NCBI GenBank assembly: GCA_022825675.1
Contig: JAJDWK010000008.1
Span: 1-62,703, forward strand
Direction of reading: 5' to 3'
Source: Anaerolineae bacterium
GTDB taxonomy: Bacteria; Chloroflexota; Anaerolineae; Aggregatilineales; Phototrophicaceae
DNA length: 62,703 nucleotides
Under the pieces are notes generated by a model, which had not been told where the DNA came from, searched no databases, and saw only the letters and a program-made list of their open reading frames with translations. Below, in pieces: positions 60,748 through 62,703 of this stretch (positions within the stretch are counted from its first letter, which is position 1; each line of letters starts with the position of its first letter). The position numbers were made by a program, and so were the translations under genes.

Positions 60748-61431
60748 TCAGCGCGCAGCGGGTTTGCCGCCCGCCGTCTGCATATACAGCGGCATGACGC
60801 GCTCAGCGGCGAAAGCGCCCGCTTCTTCATTTTGACGCAAACGCATCCAAGCGATTTCCGCCAGGAAACCGGCGCGCCGCAGCCGCTGCGCCGCCGGCAA
60901 AATCTGGATATCCGCGCCGCCCGCCTGTGATAGGGCATCGGCGGGGATTTCCCCGCTCAGCAGCGCCGGGCGCGGGCATTCGCGCAGCAGCCCCCCCCAA
61001 TCGCTGAGGGCGGGCGGGCGCGCTTCTTGCCAGCCGCCATCGCGCCAGCGGTATTCCGCCCAGATGACGCGCCCGCGCCCCGCCGCGACTGTCGCCAGCA
61101 GCGGGCGCGCATCAGCGCTGGGCTGACAGGCGGCGGCGACAATGTGCAAAGTTGTAACTGGCACCAGCGGCAAGTCAGCGGCGGCAGCCATGCCTTTCGC
61201 CAGCGCCACGCCGATGCGCGTACCCGTGTACGAGCCGGGACCGATCGCCACTGCCAGCGCCGTCAGCGCTGATGTTTCGACGCCCGCGCCCTGCAAAAGC
61301 TGCTCTATCAGCGGCGCGGCGAGCGCGCCCTGCCGCCGCCCCGCTTGCAGCGTCATTTCCGCCAGCAGCGCCGCGCCATCGTAAAGCGCCAGGCTTAGGC
61401 AGCTGCTGGCGCTGTCAATCGCCAATAACAT
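60748..61431 (-). CDS. tsaB: tRNA threonylcarbamoyladenosine synthesis protein TsaB
   Basis: A 227-residue ASKHA-like protein of the t6A pathway. MLLAIDSASSCLSLALYDG and GPGSYTGTRIGVALAKGMA are diagnostic. TsaB scaffolds TsaD and TsaE; TsaD is not in this window. Its start overlaps the end of tsaE by 17 bases. Confidence 0.93.
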   Translation of the reverse strand: MLLAIDSASSCLSLALYDGAALLAEMTLQAGRRQGALAAPLIEQLLQGAGVETSALTALAVAIGPGSYTGTRIGVALAKGMAAAADLPLVPVTTLHIVAAACQPSADARPLLATVAAGRGRVIWAEYRWRDGGWQEARPPALSDWGGLLRECPRPALLSGEIPADALSQAGGADIQILPAAQRLRRAGFLAEIAWMRLRQNEEAGAFAAERVMPLYMQTAGGKPAAR

Positions 61432-61915
61432 AAGCGACCGCCGCCAATTCCTGCAGGCGCGTTACATAGCGCTTGCCGCGCGCGGCAAAATTCAGCCCGC
61501 GCCTGCTGGCGTCCCGATGCTCACAGCGGATGCGCAGGTACTGCGGCGGCAGCTCGCCGGCAAGCCGCTGCGCCCATTCGATGAGCACGACGCCAGCGCT
61601 GTCCAGGATGTCATATATGCCCAGGGACTCGGCGTCTTCCGGCCTTTGGATGCGATACAAATCGATGTGATGCAGCAGCGTGGTATCTTGGGCGCGCCGA
61701 TGTTCGTGCACCAGGTTGTAGGTTGGGCTTGTCAGCGGCGGCAGCGCGCCAAATCCCGCGCCGATGCCGCGACAGAAAACCGTTTTGCCCGCGCCCAAAT
61801 CTCCCTGCAGGCAGATGAGGTCGCCCGCTTGCAACCGCGCCCCCAGCGCCGCGCCCAGGCATTCGGTTTGCGCTGCCGAGCGGCTTTCGAAGTGCCAGCT
61901 AAAATCAAAGTCCAC
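61415..61915 (-). CDS. tsaE: tRNA threonylcarbamoyladenosine synthesis ATPase TsaE
   Basis: A 166-residue P-loop ATPase. Walker A GDLGAGKTVFCRGI, then SPTYNLVHEHR, HIDLYRI and EWAQRLA are standard TsaE blocks. The start is GTG at 61915. A TATACT -10 lies about 40 bases upstream on the minus strand (near 61957). The tail is longer than usual by some 15 residues, where it overlaps tsaB. Confidence 0.93.
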   Translation of the reverse strand: MDFDFSWHFESRSAAQTECLGAALGARLQAGDLICLQGDLGAGKTVFCRGIGAGFGALPPLTSPTYNLVHEHRRAQDTTLLHHIDLYRIQRPEDAESLGIYDILDSAGVVLIEWAQRLAGELPPQYLRIRCEHRDASRRGLNFAARGKRYVTRLQELAAVAYVIGD

Positions 61916-61976
61916 TAGAATCGCCCATAGGGAAACTGCCGCAATAAGTCCTTGAGTATACCTTCAGCGCGGGGCG

Positions 61977-62501
61977 TCAAGCCTCATCAAATGCCGGGTG
62001 AAAACGGACATGCCCGCCCGCTTCGCCTGGCTGCCAATCGTTTAATATCGCCACCATAAAATGCTGATGCCGCGCCGGGTCGCTGACATAATCACAAGTG
62101 AAACCCAGCGGCAGCGCTGGCTGAAAGCCAAAACGCGGATAATAGCTCACATGCCCGACGAGGAAGAGCAAGCTATGTCCCTGCGCCCGCAGCGCCGCCA
62201 TCCCGGCGCGTACCAGCATGCCGCCGATGCCTCGCCGCTGATGTGACGGGACGACGGCGATGGGTCCCAGCGCCGGGAATCGCTCCCGGCGGCTGCCCGC
62301 CGACACTGTGACGAGGCTGTAGCCGGCATGCCCGACGACAGCGGCGTCCAGCAGCGCCACCTGGGAAAGCAGCAGCGCGTTCTCGTCCCGCAGGCGCTTG
62401 AGAAGATCGGCTTCGGCGGCGCGGCCGAATGCAGCCTTTGTGAGGGCGTATATCGCGCCGATGTCCCGCGGCAATTCGCGGCGTATTTGTAGCGCAGGCA
62501 T
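61977..62501 (-). CDS. GNAT-family acetyltransferase, YhbS-like
   Basis: A 174-residue acetyltransferase. LGPIAVVPSHQRRGIGGMLVRAG is the acetyl-CoA motif, and YYPRFGFQPALPLG is the YhbS signature. It precedes tsaE on the same strand but is not the ribosomal RimI often found there. A TACTAT box seven bases before the ATG (minus strand, 62509-62514) hints at a leaderless mRNA. Confidence 0.88.
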   Translation of the reverse strand: MPALQIRRELPRDIGAIYALTKAAFGRAAEADLLKRLRDENALLLSQVALLDAAVVGHAGYSLVTVSAGSRRERFPALGPIAVVPSHQRRGIGGMLVRAGMAALRAQGHSLLFLVGHVSYYPRFGFQPALPLGFTCDYVSDPARHQHFMVAILNDWQPGEAGGHVRFHPAFDEA

Positions 62502-62546
62502 GATGCGTATAGTATGCCACTAAATTATGCGGGCGATATATGGGGG

Positions 62547-62703
62547 CAGGGCAATTGCATTAAAAAAGACATTCGCCACAACAAGCGGAATCCAACGAAA
62601 ATTTAACCACCGAGGACACCGAGATACACCGAGAAAAGCATGAGAAGCCTCTTTAATGCTTTTCTCGGTGTCCTCATTTTTTCTCTGTGTTCTCGGTGGT
62701 ATG
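62547..62703 (+). mobile_element. Inverted-repeat element cut by the right window edge
   Basis: Begins CAGGGCAATTGCATTAAA at 62547. ACATTCGCCACAACAAGCGG, then AACCACCGAGGACACCGAGA and TGCTTTTCTCGGTGTCCTCA mirror the right half of the element at 35678-36024. The rest lies outside the window. Confidence 0.75.

Overview
The window is GC-rich bacterial chromosome. The genes are mostly intact and tightly packed, and the gaps hold copies of a few dispersed repeats. My best reading is a free-living or host-associated Chloroflexota (Anaerolineae-like) lineage. The signs are: an exported CSLREA/beta-helix protein with a LysM domain; a lipoprotein with a single Ig-like domain; a glycoside hydrolase carrying an SH3 domain; a SpoVS homologue; a DUF4013 membrane protein; a polyprenol-phosphate mannose synthase with membrane GT39-like enzymes; and an F420-type (DDN-family) protein. 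This is inference from gene content; there is no rRNA in the window to confirm it. I saw no tRNA, rRNA, CRISPR array or prophage.

Layout. 1-7366: the end of an IS3-family element, then a nucleoside/sugar (Bmp-type) ABC transporter whose ATPase is separated from its two permeases by a sulfite-oxidase-like enzyme and an AT-rich type II restriction-modification pair. 7461-15000: envelope and surface genes (lipoprotein, beta-helix/LysM protein, membrane proteins, GT39-like transferase) with a nucleotidyltransferase and a phosphoesterase. 15308-17376: a coupled enolase-superfamily/PLP-dehydratase pair. 18153-22110: spoVS, transketolase, a Dpm1-like transferase and ThuA. 22489-33310: membrane/Ig protein, GH-SH3 protein, FGGY kinase, EamA permease, MetY, Pcm and HdeD. 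33379-38228: rlmB-cysS, GNAT and GT4. 38432-46803: small unknown genes, a PhyH dioxygenase, stand-alone rpsD, an RfaE2-like nucleotidyltransferase, pepF, DUF4013, a GT9-type glycosyltransferase and enoyl-CoA hydratase. 46854-49233: an atypical protein kinase and an M23 peptidase. 49250-57293: a catabolic-looking cluster (amidohydrolase, Gfo/Idh/MocA oxidoreductase, sugar isomerase/epimerase, 1018-residue PcRGLX/YetA-like protein, small glycosyltransferase, tartrate-dehydratase-like enolase). 57676-62501: coaBC, a MoxR ATPase, a DDN-family protein, tsaB, tsaE and GNAT.

How the genes may work together. The 49-57 kb cluster has the right enzyme types for breaking down a sugar or uronate: release, oxidation to a lactone or keto sugar, hydrolysis, then dehydration. 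It has no transporter or regulator of its own. The enolase plus PLP-dehydratase pair at 15-17 kb could be a second short catabolic route. The glycosyltransferases and the Dpm1/GT39 pair point to lipid-linked mannosylation and surface glycan synthesis.

The most striking structure outside the genes is a family of miniature inverted-repeat elements. One copy (28710-28923) is complete, with 18-bp perfect terminal inverted repeats and a perfect 10-bp direct repeat at its borders. Related or rearranged copies fill most of the long intergenic gaps, including the right edge of the window.
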